64,000 nucleotides of DNA from an uncultured Hymenobacter sp. (GCA_913776615.1 CAJYPK010000061.1:39204-103203), one strand, 5' to 3'. Numbered from the stretch's first letter, positions 8,623 through 18,144 are shown. The notes: generated by a model from the letters alone, not told the origin. Numbers and translations are program-made.

Positions 8623-9393
8623 ATGGCCCCCATTCAAACCCTGATTGTGGACGATGAGCCGCTGGCCCGCCGGCGCATTGCCCAGCTGCTGGCCGGCCAG
8701 CCGGGCTTTGTCATCGCGGGCGAGTGCGGCACCGGGGCCGAGGCGGTGGCCGCGCTCTCGCACGGACCGGCCGTGGATTTAGTGTTTCTGGACGTGCAGA
8801 TGCCCGATTGCAACGGCCTGCAGGTGTTGCAGCAATTGCCGGCCCAGCCGCGGCCGTTGGTGGTATTCGTGACAGCCTACGACCGGTATACGCTGCAAGC
8901 TTTTGAGGCCCACGCCGTGGATTACCTGCTCAAGCCCCTGGACCCGGACCGCTTCGCGCGCTGCCTGGCCCACGTGCGCCAGCGGGCCAGTCAGGTGGCC
9001 GCACCGGCCTGGGCGGCGCTGGTGCAGGCGCTGCCCGCCCCGCCGCCGATGCCTTTTTCCACCCAGCTGCTGATTAAGCAGCCCGGGCGCTTCTACTTCG
9101 TGCCCGTCGAGCAGGTGCATTACCTCGAAGCCACCGGCAACTACGTCACGGTGCACGCGCCCGGTGAAACCCACCTAGTGCGCGCCACGCTCACCCAGCT
9201 GGCCAGCCAGCTCGACCCGGCCCGCTTCCTGCGCATTCACCGCTCGCTGATTGTGAACACCACTCACATCAAAGAACTGCGGCCCTGGACGCACGGCGAG
9301 TACCTGCTCACGCTGCACGATGGCACGCACCTGACCTCTTCGCGCAGCTGCAACGAGGGCATTCAGCAGTTTCTGCGGCAATTTGTCTCTTAA
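8623..9393 (+). CDS. LytTR-family response regulator
   Basis: The ATG at 8623 (MAPIQTLIVDDEPLARRR) gives 256 residues. The receiver domain has the acidic pair D10/D11 and the phosphoacceptor Asp57 in FLDVQMPD, the Thr in VTAYD and the Lys in LKPLD. The C-terminal LytTR DNA-binding domain (about 150-256) shows the typical FLRIHRSLIVN and SRS motifs. It pairs with the upstream kinase. Likely targets are the downstream sigma factor and cytochrome genes, which is inferred from adjacency only. Confidence 0.9.
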   Translation: MAPIQTLIVDDEPLARRRIAQLLAGQPGFVIAGECGTGAEAVAALSHGPAVDLVFLDVQMPDCNGLQVLQQLPAQPRPLVVFVTAYDRYTLQAFEAHAVDYLLKPLDPDRFARCLAHVRQRASQVAAPAWAALVQALPAPPPMPFSTQLLIKQPGRFYFVPVEQVHYLEATGNYVTVHAPGETHLVRATLTQLASQLDPARFLRIHRSLIVNTTHIKELRPWTHGEYLLTLHDGTHLTSSRSCNEGIQQFLRQFVS

Positions 9394-9547
9394 GTACAGC
9401 TATTGGCTGGGCCAACTGCTTAAGAAATATTGCTGTTCGTCCCGCTAAAAGGCCACTTCGTCACGGTGGATAAACACTGCTTACTTATCGGCCGTATAAG
9501 CGGGTGTCGGGCCGCATTCGTGGCGCAGCTATGCTTTGCCAGCTTAT

Positions 9548-10123
9548 ATGCCCCAAACTACTACTTCGCTACCTAGCCCCGTGGCTTTACTCCCGGCCCC
9601 GGCCGAGCATGAGCTGGTGCAGCGCCTGCTGGCCCGGGACGAGCGCGCTCTGGGGCAGTTGTACGAGCAGTACGCCCGGAATCTGTTCACCGTCATTCTG
9701 CGGGTGGTGCAGGACGAGGCGATGGCCCAGGACGTGCTGCAGGAAGGCTTGCTCAAGGTCTGGCTCAGCATTGGCAGCTACGAGGCCACGCGGGGCCGTC
9801 TGTTTACCTGGATGGTGCGCGTATGCTGCAACCAGGCCATTGATGCCCTGCGCAGTCCGCGCCATCGCTTTCACCGCGGCAATCCGTCGCTGGAGGCTGC
9901 CGGAGCACACTATAGCCCGGCTCCCACGGCCTTTTATCCCGAGCACATTGGCGTGCGCGAGCTCATCGTGCAACTAAAGCCCCGGCAGCGGGAAGTCATG
10001 GACCTGCTCTATTTCGGCGGCTGCACCCAGGCCGAGACGGCCGAGCAGCTGGCCATTCCACTGGCCACCGTGAAAACCCGGGCGCGCGCCGCTTTGGCCG
10101 TGCTCTCCCGCATGGCCCGCTAG
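9548..10123 (+). CDS. ECF RNA polymerase sigma factor
   Basis: The ATG at 9548 (MPQTTTSLPSP) gives 191 residues. Region 2 is recognisable as LGQLYEQYARNLFTVILRVV followed by the acidic DEAMAQDVLQE helix and FTWMVRVCCNQAIDALR. Region 4 at the end has the helix-turn-helix LYFGGCTQAETAEQL and LATVKTRARAAL. No anti-sigma gene follows; the next gene downstream encodes a diheme cytochrome c, a likely target or at least co-selected neighbour. It follows the LytTR regulator by 154 bp. Confidence 0.9.
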   Translation: MPQTTTSLPSPVALLPAPAEHELVQRLLARDERALGQLYEQYARNLFTVILRVVQDEAMAQDVLQEGLLKVWLSIGSYEATRGRLFTWMVRVCCNQAIDALRSPRHRFHRGNPSLEAAGAHYSPAPTAFYPEHIGVRELIVQLKPRQREVMDLLYFGGCTQAETAEQLAIPLATVKTRARAALAVLSRMAR

Positions 10124-10198
10124 GGGCAGCGCCTACCTAAGCAGCATCTTCCTAATTAACCTGTTTCATCTCTCATTTTTACCTTAACTCCTGACCTG

Positions 10199-11800
10199 AT
10201 GGCCAACCTGCACCACTTCCGCGTGCCCGCCCTTCTTGTTTCGGGCCTTGCCGTGGTGGCGGCGGCCGCCTGCCAGGGCGGTTCCGATACCAAGACGAGT
10301 ACCGAAACTTCCACCACCCAAGCGGCGACGGACACCGCCGGCACCGGGGCCACGCCCGTGGCGCTGCGCACCGGCAATGCTGAGGTTGGCCGCGACGTGT
10401 ACCGCAACGAAACCTTCGGCGACGAGGGCTTCTGGACCGATGCCGTGCGGATGCCCCAGGGCATGAAAGCCGCCAAGCTCACGGTGCTCGATGCGCTGAA
10501 AGCCGGGGTCAGCTTCGACGTGGACGCCATGCCGGCCGACTTGAAAGCGGCCTTCGCCAGCGAGCTAAAAACCGACCATTCGCCCGCCAAAGCCCCCAAG
10601 CTCAACGACCCCGCCACGCTGGATGCGCTGGTAAAGGCCAACGCCGTCATCGGCATGGTGCCCAAGGGCGGCAAGGTGGGCGTGACCTGCGCGCTGTGCC
10701 ACGCCATCACCGATAAGTCGATGTACGAGCTGACGGGCAAAGGCACGATTGGCAAGCGCATCGACGGCCCCACGCCGCACGGCCTGAACGTGGGCAAGCT
10801 GCTGGCCACGGCCGCCAACTCGCGCGCCCTGTTTCCCACCTTGCAGCTGCAGCAGCCCGATGGCAGCACCATCGGCCGCGCCCCGAAGGGCCTGACGGCC
10901 AAATCGACCGAAGCCGAGGTGGATGCCTACTTAAGTAACCCGAAGTTCTACCCCGTGGGCACCTTCGACGACTCGCCCGACGGTAACGGCAACTCCGTGC
11001 ACATCACGCCCTTCTTCCGGCAGGATTTGGCCGCGCCCTACGGCTCGTCGGGCCAGAACGACCAGCTGGATGACTTCAACAACACGGTCTACACGGCCCT
11101 GTTCGACCAGAGCAACCTGCTCTCGCCCGGCGGGCGGCAGTTCATGCACGCCTTGGGCGCGGCGGGCGGCGACTCCATTGTGGCCGGCTACGCCAAGGTG
11201 CTGGCCGCCACGGGCGTCACCGGCTACCCCTTCGTCACGGCCCATATGCAGGGCAAAGCCGGCGACCCGCCCACGCCCACCGGCAAGCGCGTGGACGAGC
11301 AGAAGCTGCGCGACCTGAACGCCTACGTGTCGAGCCTGCAAGCGCCCAAGGGCGTGGTGCGCAATGCCGCGCAGGTAGCCAGCGGCCGGGCGCTGTTCAT
11401 TTCGCAAAACTGTACGTCCTGCCACAACACCAACCAGGGCGTGGCCGTCCAGTCCAAGCTGGTGCCGATGAAAGTCATCTGGCCCGGCTACGCGCCCAAG
11501 GTGCTGGCCCAGCGGCAGGCCCCGCTCACCCCCATTCAGAATGCCCCCGGCACGTTCGATGACAAAATGGTGGTAGTGGATGCCAGCCCCGGCGGCGGCA
11601 TTCGCGGCAACGCGCTGCCCCTGCTGCTGGACCTGGCCCGCAAGCCCGTGTTTCTGCACGACGATTCCGTGCACAGCCTCGACGAGCTGCTAAATCCCAA
11701 GCGGGGCAAGACCGCGCCGCACCCGTTCTACGCCGTAACCCCGGCCGAGCGTACCGCGCTAGTGGCCTACTTGAATAGCCTGGACACCGACAGCAAGTAA
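10199..11800 (+). CDS. Diheme cytochrome c lipoprotein
   Basis: The 533-residue protein has a lipoprotein-type signal (VVAAAACQGG) and two CXXCH haem-binding motifs, CALCH in the middle and CTSCH in the C-terminal third, so it is probably a membrane-anchored periplasmic diheme c-type cytochrome. The end (KPVFLHDDSVHSLDELL, then FYAVTPAERTALVAYLNSL) resembles the closing part of large diheme cytochromes of the cytochrome c peroxidase/RoxA type. Substrate and redox partner cannot be told. It is read in the same direction as the sigma factor gene 75 bp upstream and ends before a strong bidirectional terminator. Confidence 0.85.
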   Translation: MANLHHFRVPALLVSGLAVVAAAACQGGSDTKTSTETSTTQAATDTAGTGATPVALRTGNAEVGRDVYRNETFGDEGFWTDAVRMPQGMKAAKLTVLDALKAGVSFDVDAMPADLKAAFASELKTDHSPAKAPKLNDPATLDALVKANAVIGMVPKGGKVGVTCALCHAITDKSMYELTGKGTIGKRIDGPTPHGLNVGKLLATAANSRALFPTLQLQQPDGSTIGRAPKGLTAKSTEAEVDAYLSNPKFYPVGTFDDSPDGNGNSVHITPFFRQDLAAPYGSSGQNDQLDDFNNTVYTALFDQSNLLSPGGRQFMHALGAAGGDSIVAGYAKVLAATGVTGYPFVTAHMQGKAGDPPTPTGKRVDEQKLRDLNAYVSSLQAPKGVVRNAAQVASGRALFISQNCTSCHNTNQGVAVQSKLVPMKVIWPGYAPKVLAQRQAPLTPIQNAPGTFDDKMVVVDASPGGGIRGNALPLLLDLARKPVFLHDDSVHSLDELLNPKRGKTAPHPFYAVTPAERTALVAYLNSLDTDSK

Positions 11801-11944
11801 TAAGCTCCTTGCATTAGCTGCGGCGTCCCGCACGGCCTTTTTATCACCGGGCAGGACAAGCTTAGCCGCGACCTGATTGTCTTTGTCACTAACAGAGAGG
11901 TACGCGGTGCCCAGAGCAGCTAAGCGAGTACGTAATTGAAAACG

Positions 11945-11977
11945 AAAGCCCCGGCCCTGATACAGGGCCGGGGCTTT
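11945..11977. terminator. Bidirectional rho-independent terminator
   Basis: A perfect stem AAAGCCCCGGCCCTG / CAGGGCCGGGGCTTT with a 3-nt loop, carrying A-rich and T-rich flanks. It lies between the cytochrome c gene and the convergent alpha/beta hydrolase gene and can serve both strands. Confidence 0.85.
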
Positions 11978-12031
11978 ATTATGCCTGGGAACCCGGGCAG
12001 CCATCGTGCTTACGTCGGGGTGCTCGCCGGG

Positions 12032-12964
12032 CTAACGCCCCCGCTTTCCCCGCGACGAGAGCAGCCAGAGGCCACCGGCTAGCAGCGCCAGTGCGGCTGC
12101 CACGACGGCCGCCTTCGGCAAAGTCGGTGCCGCCACTGCTGATTTTGACAAAGCAATGGATTCATCGGTGAAGGGCTGGCGGCTGGTGGCGGCCAGAATC
12201 AGGCGCGTGGCTTCGGCGGGCTGGTCCCACTGTGGGAAGTGGCCGCAGTGCTCGAACCAGTACAGGCGCGCATCCGGGAACTTCGCCAGCGCCAGCGTCG
12301 ACTGGCTCGGCAGGCACACCCGGTCCTGCCGGCCCCAGCCAATGACCAGCGGCCCGGGGATGCTGCCCTTGGGTGCGGGCTGCTGCACTTCGCCGTGCGC
12401 CAATTGGTCGAGCAATTCGTCAAAGGCCGGCGAGTGGGCGAAGGTGTACATCTCGTCGATGGCCTGCTGCGAATCTACGGCCCAGGGGCGGGCCGAAAAC
12501 TGCGGGAGCAACACCGTGCGGCCCACCGCCGAGCCGGCCAGGGCGGGCATCACCGGCTGCAGGGCCTTCACCAGCTTCACCGACAGGTCCACCGAGTGGT
12601 AGAAAAAAGGAATCTGCCAGCCCTGCCAAAATCCGCCCGGGTCCAGCGAAACCACGGCGCCGAGTACACCGCCGCGCCGGGCTAATTCCAGCACCAGCCG
12701 CGCGCCCATCGAACTGCCCACGGCATCAATCCCGAGCAGGTCATGTTGAGTGAGAAAGGACGTCACCGCGTCGGCTAAGGTGGCGATGGAGTTTTCGCCG
12801 GTCATCTTGGGGGTTTCGCCGTGGCCGGGCAAGTCCACGGCGATAACGTCGCGCTCGGCGGCCAGCGCGTCGATGATGGTGTTCCAGGACCGCCAGCTGC
12901 CGCCGATGCCGTGAACCAGTAACAGGGGGCGGCCGGTGCCGCGGCGGACAAAATGCAAATCCAT
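12032..12964 (-). CDS. Alpha/beta hydrolase with C-terminal membrane anchor
   Basis: The ATG at 12964 (MDLHFVRRGTGRPLLLVHG) gives 310 residues. Fold landmarks are the oxyanion HGIGGSW, the nucleophile elbow GSSMG (Ser), an acidic residue in GWGRQDRV and the catalytic His in EHCGHFPQWDQP. After the hydrolase domain a 20-residue hydrophobic segment (AAVVAAALALLAGGLWLL) precedes the basic tail SSRGKRGR, so the enzyme is probably membrane-tethered at its C-terminus. The frame is open further upstream but that extension looks non-coding. The substrate is unknown; it could be an esterase, lipase-like enzyme or haloperoxidase-type hydrolase. Confidence 0.82.
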   Translation of the reverse strand: MDLHFVRRGTGRPLLLVHGIGGSWRSWNTIIDALAAERDVIAVDLPGHGETPKMTGENSIATLADAVTSFLTQHDLLGIDAVGSSMGARLVLELARRGGVLGAVVSLDPGGFWQGWQIPFFYHSVDLSVKLVKALQPVMPALAGSAVGRTVLLPQFSARPWAVDSQQAIDEMYTFAHSPAFDELLDQLAHGEVQQPAPKGSIPGPLVIGWGRQDRVCLPSQSTLALAKFPDARLYWFEHCGHFPQWDQPAEATRLILAATSRQPFTDESIALSKSAVAAPTLPKAAVVAAALALLAGGLWLLSSRGKRGR

Positions 12965-13238
12965 AAACGGAAGAATGAAAACGGGTGAAAAAGAACGTAC
13001 AGCCCTGTAACAGCCGGCTCCGCGAAACGGCTGAACGAGGCAGGCCCAAAAACGAAATACTGCCCCTAAGGCCCGCAAGCTGCAGGTTGACGCTCTGCTC
13101 TTCCAATGGCCTGTCAGCCTAGCCTTTCCGGACGGTTGGGAGTGCAAACAACCGATTCGAGAGACTTGGCTGCGGGTTCTGCAACCGCTACGGTGGATTT
13201 TGTCGCCTGAATGCTAATCATTAATAGCGGGCATTAGG

Positions 13239-14003
13239 CTACCCCACCAGATGAATGCGGTTTTTCAATTCGTCCTTGGATGAACGGCTGACGGGCACGT
13301 AGTCCTCGCCGAGCAAAACGCTACTCTCCTCATAAGCCTGTACACGGTCCAGATTCACGATATAGGAGCGGTGGGTTTTAAAGAATTGGTCAGGCAGCTT
13401 CTGCTCCAGCTCCTTCATCGTGGAATCGAACACGAACTTTTCCCGCACCGTGTGCATCCGCACGAAATTCTGCAGGGCTTCGAAATAGAGAATATCGGCG
13501 AGCAGCACCTTAACGTGGCCGGAGCCCTTGCGCACAAACAGGTAGTCCTTGAACTTGGGGCAGCGCTCGGCCGCTCCCAACACCTCCGTGTCGGCGGCAT
13601 TGGCGGTGTCCAGGACGGGGCCGGTGGGGCCGGCCTGATAGGCATTGTAAAGGGCCAGCTCGACCTGCACCCGCAGCGAATCATCGGTGAAGGGCTTGAC
13701 CAGGTAGCCGTAGGGCTGGGCCAGCTTGGCGCGGTTCAGGGTGTCGGCGTCGGAGCGGGCCGTAAGGAACACCACCGGGACGGCAAACTGTCGGCGAATA
13801 AGCAAGGCGGCCGCGATGCCGTCACAGTCGCCGGCAATGTTGATGTCCATCAGCACCAACTCCACGGGCTGCGTGGCCAGCACGCGCAGGGCCTCATCGC
13901 TGTTGTCGACGGGTTCGAGTGGAGTGTGGCCGAGACGAACCAGCGTGCGTTCTATCTCAGCGGCTATAAGCAATTCATCTTCAACTATGAGAATGGTAGA
14001 CAT
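13239..14003 (-). CDS. LytTR-family response regulator
   Basis: The start is the ATG at 14003 (MSTILIVEDELLIAAEI), giving 254 residues. The receiver has the acidic pocket E8/D9, Asp53 in LMDINIAGDCDG, Thr in LTARSD and Lys in LVKPF. The LytTR DNA-binding half has FFKTHRSYIVNLD and the SRSSKDELKN end. It is 32 bp downstream of a HisKA_2-type kinase gene on the same strand and is its expected partner. It is a different subfamily from the regulator at 8623, closer to receiver-LytTR proteins paired with tetratricopeptide kinases. Confidence 0.9.
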   Translation of the reverse strand: MSTILIVEDELLIAAEIERTLVRLGHTPLEPVDNSDEALRVLATQPVELVLMDINIAGDCDGIAAALLIRRQFAVPVVFLTARSDADTLNRAKLAQPYGYLVKPFTDDSLRVQVELALYNAYQAGPTGPVLDTANAADTEVLGAAERCPKFKDYLFVRKGSGHVKVLLADILYFEALQNFVRMHTVREKFVFDSTMKELEQKLPDQFFKTHRSYIVNLDRVQAYEESSVLLGEDYVPVSRSSKDELKNRIHLVG

Positions 14004-14035
14004 AGGGTGGGATAAGGAACACGCCGGTAGGCTCG

Positions 14036-15901
14036 TCATTCACGAGTAACCTCTATCTGCGTGCCCGTGGGAAAGGAACGGGTCACCGACAGCTTCGCTT
14101 TCAGCTGTTTGGTGAGCGTGCGGACCAGCTGCATACCCAGGGAGTGGGCTTTCGCCGGCGCGTCCCCGGCCGGCATACCGGCCCCGTCATCGGCGATAAC
14201 GAGCTGAAAGCCGGTGGGGCGGCTGGCGAAGGAAACGTGCAGATGGCCCTGGGCAAGGCCCTGAAAAGCGTGCTTGTACGCATTGGTCACTATTTCGTTG
14301 ACCACAAGGCCCAGCGTGCTGGCCTCTTTGGGGCTCATGATTACCGGGGCCAGGTCCGTACTCAACTGGATGGTTTGTTCGGGCGTAGTAAGCGCCGTTT
14401 TCAGAGAATCAAGCAGTTCGCGCAGGTACTGGTCCATGCGTACTTCGGCCAGATTATCGGCTTGATATAAGAATTCATGGACTAAAGCCATGCTCTGAAT
14501 TCTTACCCGGCTGGCATCCAGCGCGGCCACCAGGGTGGGTTCAGGCAGGGTGCTGGCCTGCCAGCCCAGCAGGCCACTCACCAGCTGCAGATTGTTTTTT
14601 ACGCGGTGGTGGATTTCCTGCAGCAGCACCTCCTTTTCGGCCACGGACCGGCAGTTGGCTTGGTTGGCTACGGCCAGCAGCGCTTTCTGCCGCCGCAGCC
14701 GCCAGTACAGCCAGCTGCCCACCCCGATGGTGGTCGTGAGCCCGCCCAGCAGCAGCCACAGCGAGTGCAGCTGCGCCCGCTGGCTGCGCTGCTCAAACTC
14801 GGCGGCCCGCTTCTGCTCAGTGAGCAGTTTCACGTCGTAGCGCACCTGCAGCTGGGCCAGGGCCTGCGCCTTGTCGCCGTTGAACAGAGAATCGCGCAGG
14901 TCCTGGGCCCGGTTGTCTAGGTCGAAGGAGCGCCGCATCCGGCCCTGGTCGGCGTGCGCCCAGGCGAGGCTAGCCAGCGCGTCGGCTTCGTAGTCGGGCA
15001 TTTTCAGCTCGCGGGCCAGGGCGAGCGCCAGTTCCGCCATGCGCTGCGAGACGGCCGGCAGCCCTTGCAGCCGGTACACGCGGGCCAGGGCCAGCGCCGA
15101 GCTGGCTATCTGGGGCCGAAACCCGTGGCGTTGCATAATGCGCAGGGCCCGGTTCATATTCGTGGCCGCTGAATCCAGCGTAGCCCTGCTTTGGGGTTGA
15201 ATCATGGCGTACACCTCGCCCCGAAACTGGTACACGTAGCCCAGGCCGCGGGCATCCCTGGCGCGCTGCATGTAGGGCAGGGCCCGGGTAGCGTAGTGCA
15301 GCACCGAGTCGTAGCGCTGCATGACCAGAAAGGTGTTGGCCAGGTTGAGCAGCAGCCCGCCCCGTTCCCGGGGTGGAACGTTACCCACGGCTCCTTGCTG
15401 CTGGTAAGCCTGCCGCATGTATTTCAGGCCTGCTTTCACATCTTTAGTATCGACCGCTACCAGCCCCATGCATTGGGTGAAGCGCCACTCGTCGGGCAAT
15501 TGGTGCACCTTGGCCACGCCGGCACCCTCCTGGCTGTACTGCATGGCGGCCACGTAGTCGGCTGCCCGCTCACAGTTCACCACCAACTGGTACAGGGCAT
15601 CGGCCACGCCCGGCCAGTCCCGTCGATGGCGGGCCAGCTGCACGGCCTGCTCCCCTACCCGGCGGGCCTCCGGCTCATCCTGGGCAAACAGCGCGTCGCT
15701 CAGCGCGCGCAGCGTCTGAAACCGGACCGAATCCGGCAGCCGCCGCCGGGCCACTTCGCGCAGCGAGTCAACGGTAGCACTGTCCCCAGGCGAGGCCAGG
15801 TTATTCTCGGCCGCCAAACAGGTGGCACCGGCTACCGTACTGGCCAGCAGCAGGGCCATCACGGTCAAACGCTTACCGCCCGCCACGTTGCTTCGACGCA
15901 C
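14036..15901 (-). CDS. Tetratricopeptide-type histidine kinase (HisKA_2 family)
   Basis: The protein has up to 621 residues. A signal peptide (MALLLASTVAGATCLAAENN) is followed by a periplasmic helical-repeat sensor of TPR type, a coiled region, one membrane helix (SLWLLLGGLTTTIGVGSWLYW) and a HisKA_2 phosphoacceptor (LQEIHHRVKNNLQLVSGLL). The HATPase domain has NEIVTNAYKHAF and DDGAGMP. The GTG at 15901 supplies a basic n-region for the signal peptide; the ATG at 15859 is the alternative. It is followed by its LytTR regulator. Such pairs are common in Hymenobacter-type genomes; the ligand is unknown. Confidence 0.87.
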   Translation of the reverse strand: MRRSNVAGGKRLTVMALLLASTVAGATCLAAENNLASPGDSATVDSLREVARRRLPDSVRFQTLRALSDALFAQDEPEARRVGEQAVQLARHRRDWPGVADALYQLVVNCERAADYVAAMQYSQEGAGVAKVHQLPDEWRFTQCMGLVAVDTKDVKAGLKYMRQAYQQQGAVGNVPPRERGGLLLNLANTFLVMQRYDSVLHYATRALPYMQRARDARGLGYVYQFRGEVYAMIQPQSRATLDSAATNMNRALRIMQRHGFRPQIASSALALARVYRLQGLPAVSQRMAELALALARELKMPDYEADALASLAWAHADQGRMRRSFDLDNRAQDLRDSLFNGDKAQALAQLQVRYDVKLLTEQKRAAEFEQRSQRAQLHSLWLLLGGLTTTIGVGSWLYWRLRRQKALLAVANQANCRSVAEKEVLLQEIHHRVKNNLQLVSGLLGWQASTLPEPTLVAALDASRVRIQSMALVHEFLYQADNLAEVRMDQYLRELLDSLKTALTTPEQTIQLSTDLAPVIMSPKEASTLGLVVNEIVTNAYKHAFQGLAQGHLHVSFASRPTGFQLVIADDGAGMPAGDAPAKAHSLGMQLVRTLTKQLKAKLSVTRSFPTGTQIEVTRE

Positions 15902-16075
15902 CTTGGGGGCTGTAAAAGGAAGTACTGCTGGTACGCATTGCTGGTAGAGAACAGGGCCCCTCCCCTACCCTGCCCAGGTGGGCCGGCAGCGGAGAGGAGA
16001 ATTTGATATAGTGAACTTGAGCCGACCAGCCTTTTAATCAGGCCGGGCCAGCGGAATAGCCGCTAACGGAAACGC

Positions 16076-16771
16076 TTACTTCTTGGGCGACATCATCTGG
16101 CGCAGCTGCCGCTGAAACGCTTTCTGAATCTGGACCTCGTTTGCGGCCTTGAACTGGGAGAGGATGTTGTGAATCACATCGGTCGAGGAAGCTCCCCCAC
16201 CCAGCAGCAAGCCCATCTGTTGGAAAAACTGCTGGTGGCTGGCCGTGATGCGAATCTGAAAGGTCTTCTTCTCCGCCGAATCGGCAAAGAGGGAAGTCAG
16301 GTCCAGCTTATCCTTGCCGTCCCCCGTGGCAGCTGGCGTCGGCGTAGCCTCCGCTTCCACCGCTTCTTCTTCTTGGTCGTCTGCAACGGGTAACTCAGCC
16401 GCCGGAGCGGCCGGCGGTGCCGGTGCCGCCACGGCAGATACTTTTTCTCCCTTTGGTTCTACTGGTGCTGCAATGGCGGCTGGCTCGGGAGCCGCAGCTA
16501 ACTGAGGCGCGGGCTCCGTAGCGGCAACAGGTGCGACCGGCGCCGACGGTTCCGGTTCTGCTGCTGGTACCGGGGGCGCGGCTTCGACGGGCACCGGGGC
16601 CGGCTCCAGGGCCGTAGCCGCCGGCGTAGTCTCCGGGGCCGGGGTCGGCAGTACGAAAGGCTGACTGGTACCCATGTGGCTGATGGCCGCGACGGAGCCC
16701 GTCAGGCGGGCCAGCTCGGCCATTTGTTCTTCCGGGGTGAGTTTGGGTTTCTTAGTGGAGGCTTTGGCCAT
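16076..16771 (-). CDS. TraB/DUF3408-like conjugation protein
   Basis: The 231-residue protein has a low-complexity Pro/Ala/Glu-rich middle and a conserved-looking C-terminal domain (from about residue 155: KKTFQIRITASHQQFFQQMG and LLGGGASSTDVIHNILSQF). Such C-terminal domains after a disordered stretch are seen in DUF3408-type proteins encoded next to parA in Bacteroidota conjugative elements. It lies 61 bp downstream of parA. A role in partition or DNA processing alongside ParA is likely, but the name is based on position and general resemblance. Confidence 0.65.
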   Translation of the reverse strand: MAKASTKKPKLTPEEQMAELARLTGSVAAISHMGTSQPFVLPTPAPETTPAATALEPAPVPVEAAPPVPAAEPEPSAPVAPVAATEPAPQLAAAPEPAAIAAPVEPKGEKVSAVAAPAPPAAPAAELPVADDQEEEAVEAEATPTPAATGDGKDKLDLTSLFADSAEKKTFQIRITASHQQFFQQMGLLLGGGASSTDVIHNILSQFKAANEVQIQKAFQRQLRQMMSPKK

Positions 16772-16832
16772 GACGAAGGAGGATGCAGGCTTGAAATTTG
16801 AGAGGAAAAGCAGCGGCTGATGAGCCGTAGGG

Positions 16833-17618
16833 CTACGCGCCGGGAGCTGATTCGACGGCCGGGGCCGTAAACGAAATGGTTTTACCCGAGGGCGTGACCG
16901 CCCCCTCCCCCACCACGAGGGTCAGGATTTCCTGAATAAGCTGACCCAGGCCAAGGCGGTTGAGGTCACGCTCGGGCAGCGGAAACATCGTGGAGCGATT
17001 TTCCTTGTAGGTCATCAGCAGCTCCACCCGGCTCTTAAGCAAGGGCAGGCCTTTCTCCTGAAACAGCTCTTCCGTCTTGTCATAAATCCCTTTTTTCTCG
17101 GACTTTACAAACTTGTTCCAGAAGGCGTAGAAGCCCAACAGGTTCGAGTCCTCGTCGCGGGCCTGCACAAACTGACCCAGGATGCCCATGTAGGACATGG
17201 TGGAGGCAATCGAGCCCTTGTCCGGCTCGATTGGCAGGAAGATGTAATCCACCAGCCGGAGCAGTTCCGGGAGCCCCACCACGTTCACCGTACCGGGCGT
17301 ATCCACCAGGATGAAATCGTAATCCTGCTCAAACAACCCTTCGATAGAACTGACCGCCTTCTCCACGCTGGAAATGATGACTGGGTACGGCGGGATGCCC
17401 TGCTTCAGCAGGCGGGCCTGAAACGGGGCTTCCGACTGCAGCCGGTTCTGCTCTTCGAGGCGGTAGGCGTGGAGGGAGTTCTGCGGGTAGTCGCAGTCCA
17501 CCATGGCCACCTTGTAGCCATAGTAGTAGCACAGCGCCGAGGCCATGTGCGTGCCGATGGTCGACTTACCAGCGCCTCCCTTCTGGGTGGCGAATGCGAG
17601 TACGTGGGGTTGATTCAT
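16833..17618 (-). CDS. parA: ParA-family ATPase (TraA position)
   Basis: The start is the ATG at 17618 (MNQPHVLAFATQKGGAGKST), giving 261 residues. It has the deviant Walker A KGGAGKST, the A' motif MVDCDYPQNS and the Walker B DFILVDTPG typical of ParA/MinD ATPases. In Bacteroidota conjugative elements a ParA-like TraA heads the transfer operon, so it may act in partition, transfer control or both. No ParB is seen; the following DUF3408-like protein may be the partner. The AT-rich repeat tract directly upstream is a possible centromere. Confidence 0.9.
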   Translation of the reverse strand: MNQPHVLAFATQKGGAGKSTIGTHMASALCYYYGYKVAMVDCDYPQNSLHAYRLEEQNRLQSEAPFQARLLKQGIPPYPVIISSVEKAVSSIEGLFEQDYDFILVDTPGTVNVVGLPELLRLVDYIFLPIEPDKGSIASTMSYMGILGQFVQARDEDSNLLGFYAFWNKFVKSEKKGIYDKTEELFQEKGLPLLKSRVELLMTYKENRSTMFPLPERDLNRLGLGQLIQEILTLVVGEGAVTPSGKTISFTAPAVESAPGA

Positions 17619-17639
17619 GCGGAAAGCCAGAAGATTTGG

Positions 17640-18085
17640 AGTCGTTAGATAGTTAGTTGCAAAGTGGCATTGTGGCATAGCCACTTAGCTGTAATGGTGT
17701 AACGCAATAAAGTTGCGTTGTTGCAACAGTTGAAAGTTGTGTAGTTGCAAAGTTGCAAAACAACAAAGATTGTGTGTGACAGTGTTGTTTAGTTGTAATG
17801 TGGCGAAGGTAATAAGTTGCGTTGTTGCAAAGCAACTTTATGGCAAAGTTTTTATGGATGTTATATGTGGTAAAGTTGCAAAGTTGTTTTGGTGTATTGG
17901 TGCAGTAATTAGAAATGTAGGAATACTGGACTTTGCACTCATATAAGTTGTATAGTGGCAAAGGTGTAATGGTGCAGTGTGGCAGGATTATCCAAATGCT
18001 GACACTAACTCATAAGGCTGGAGTCTATAAAAAGTTGGTTGCAAAGTTGCAAAAGGTTAAAGTTGCATTGTGGCATAAATTCTAA
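17640..18085. repeat. AT-rich tract of degenerate GTTGCAA / GTGGCA repeats
   Basis: About 450 bp upstream of parA consist of irregularly repeated short words such as GTTGCAAAGTTGCAA, AGTGGCATTGTGGCA and GTTGCGTTGTTGCAA, mostly in the same orientation on the plus strand. Composition is far more AT-rich than the surroundings and no coding frame is credible. The tract ends just before the oriT candidate. It could be a ParA-associated centromere, a regulatory region or part of oriT; the function is not shown by sequence. Confidence 0.7.
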
Positions 18086-18144
18086 TACTAGTACTAGCTC
18101 TAGCATCGTGCAACGCCCCCGTTCCAACAGCTCGTTCATCGTCC

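Noticed and set aside
17640..18085. CRISPR array
   Set aside because: The repeats are short, irregular and degenerate with no constant spacer length, and no cas genes are nearby.
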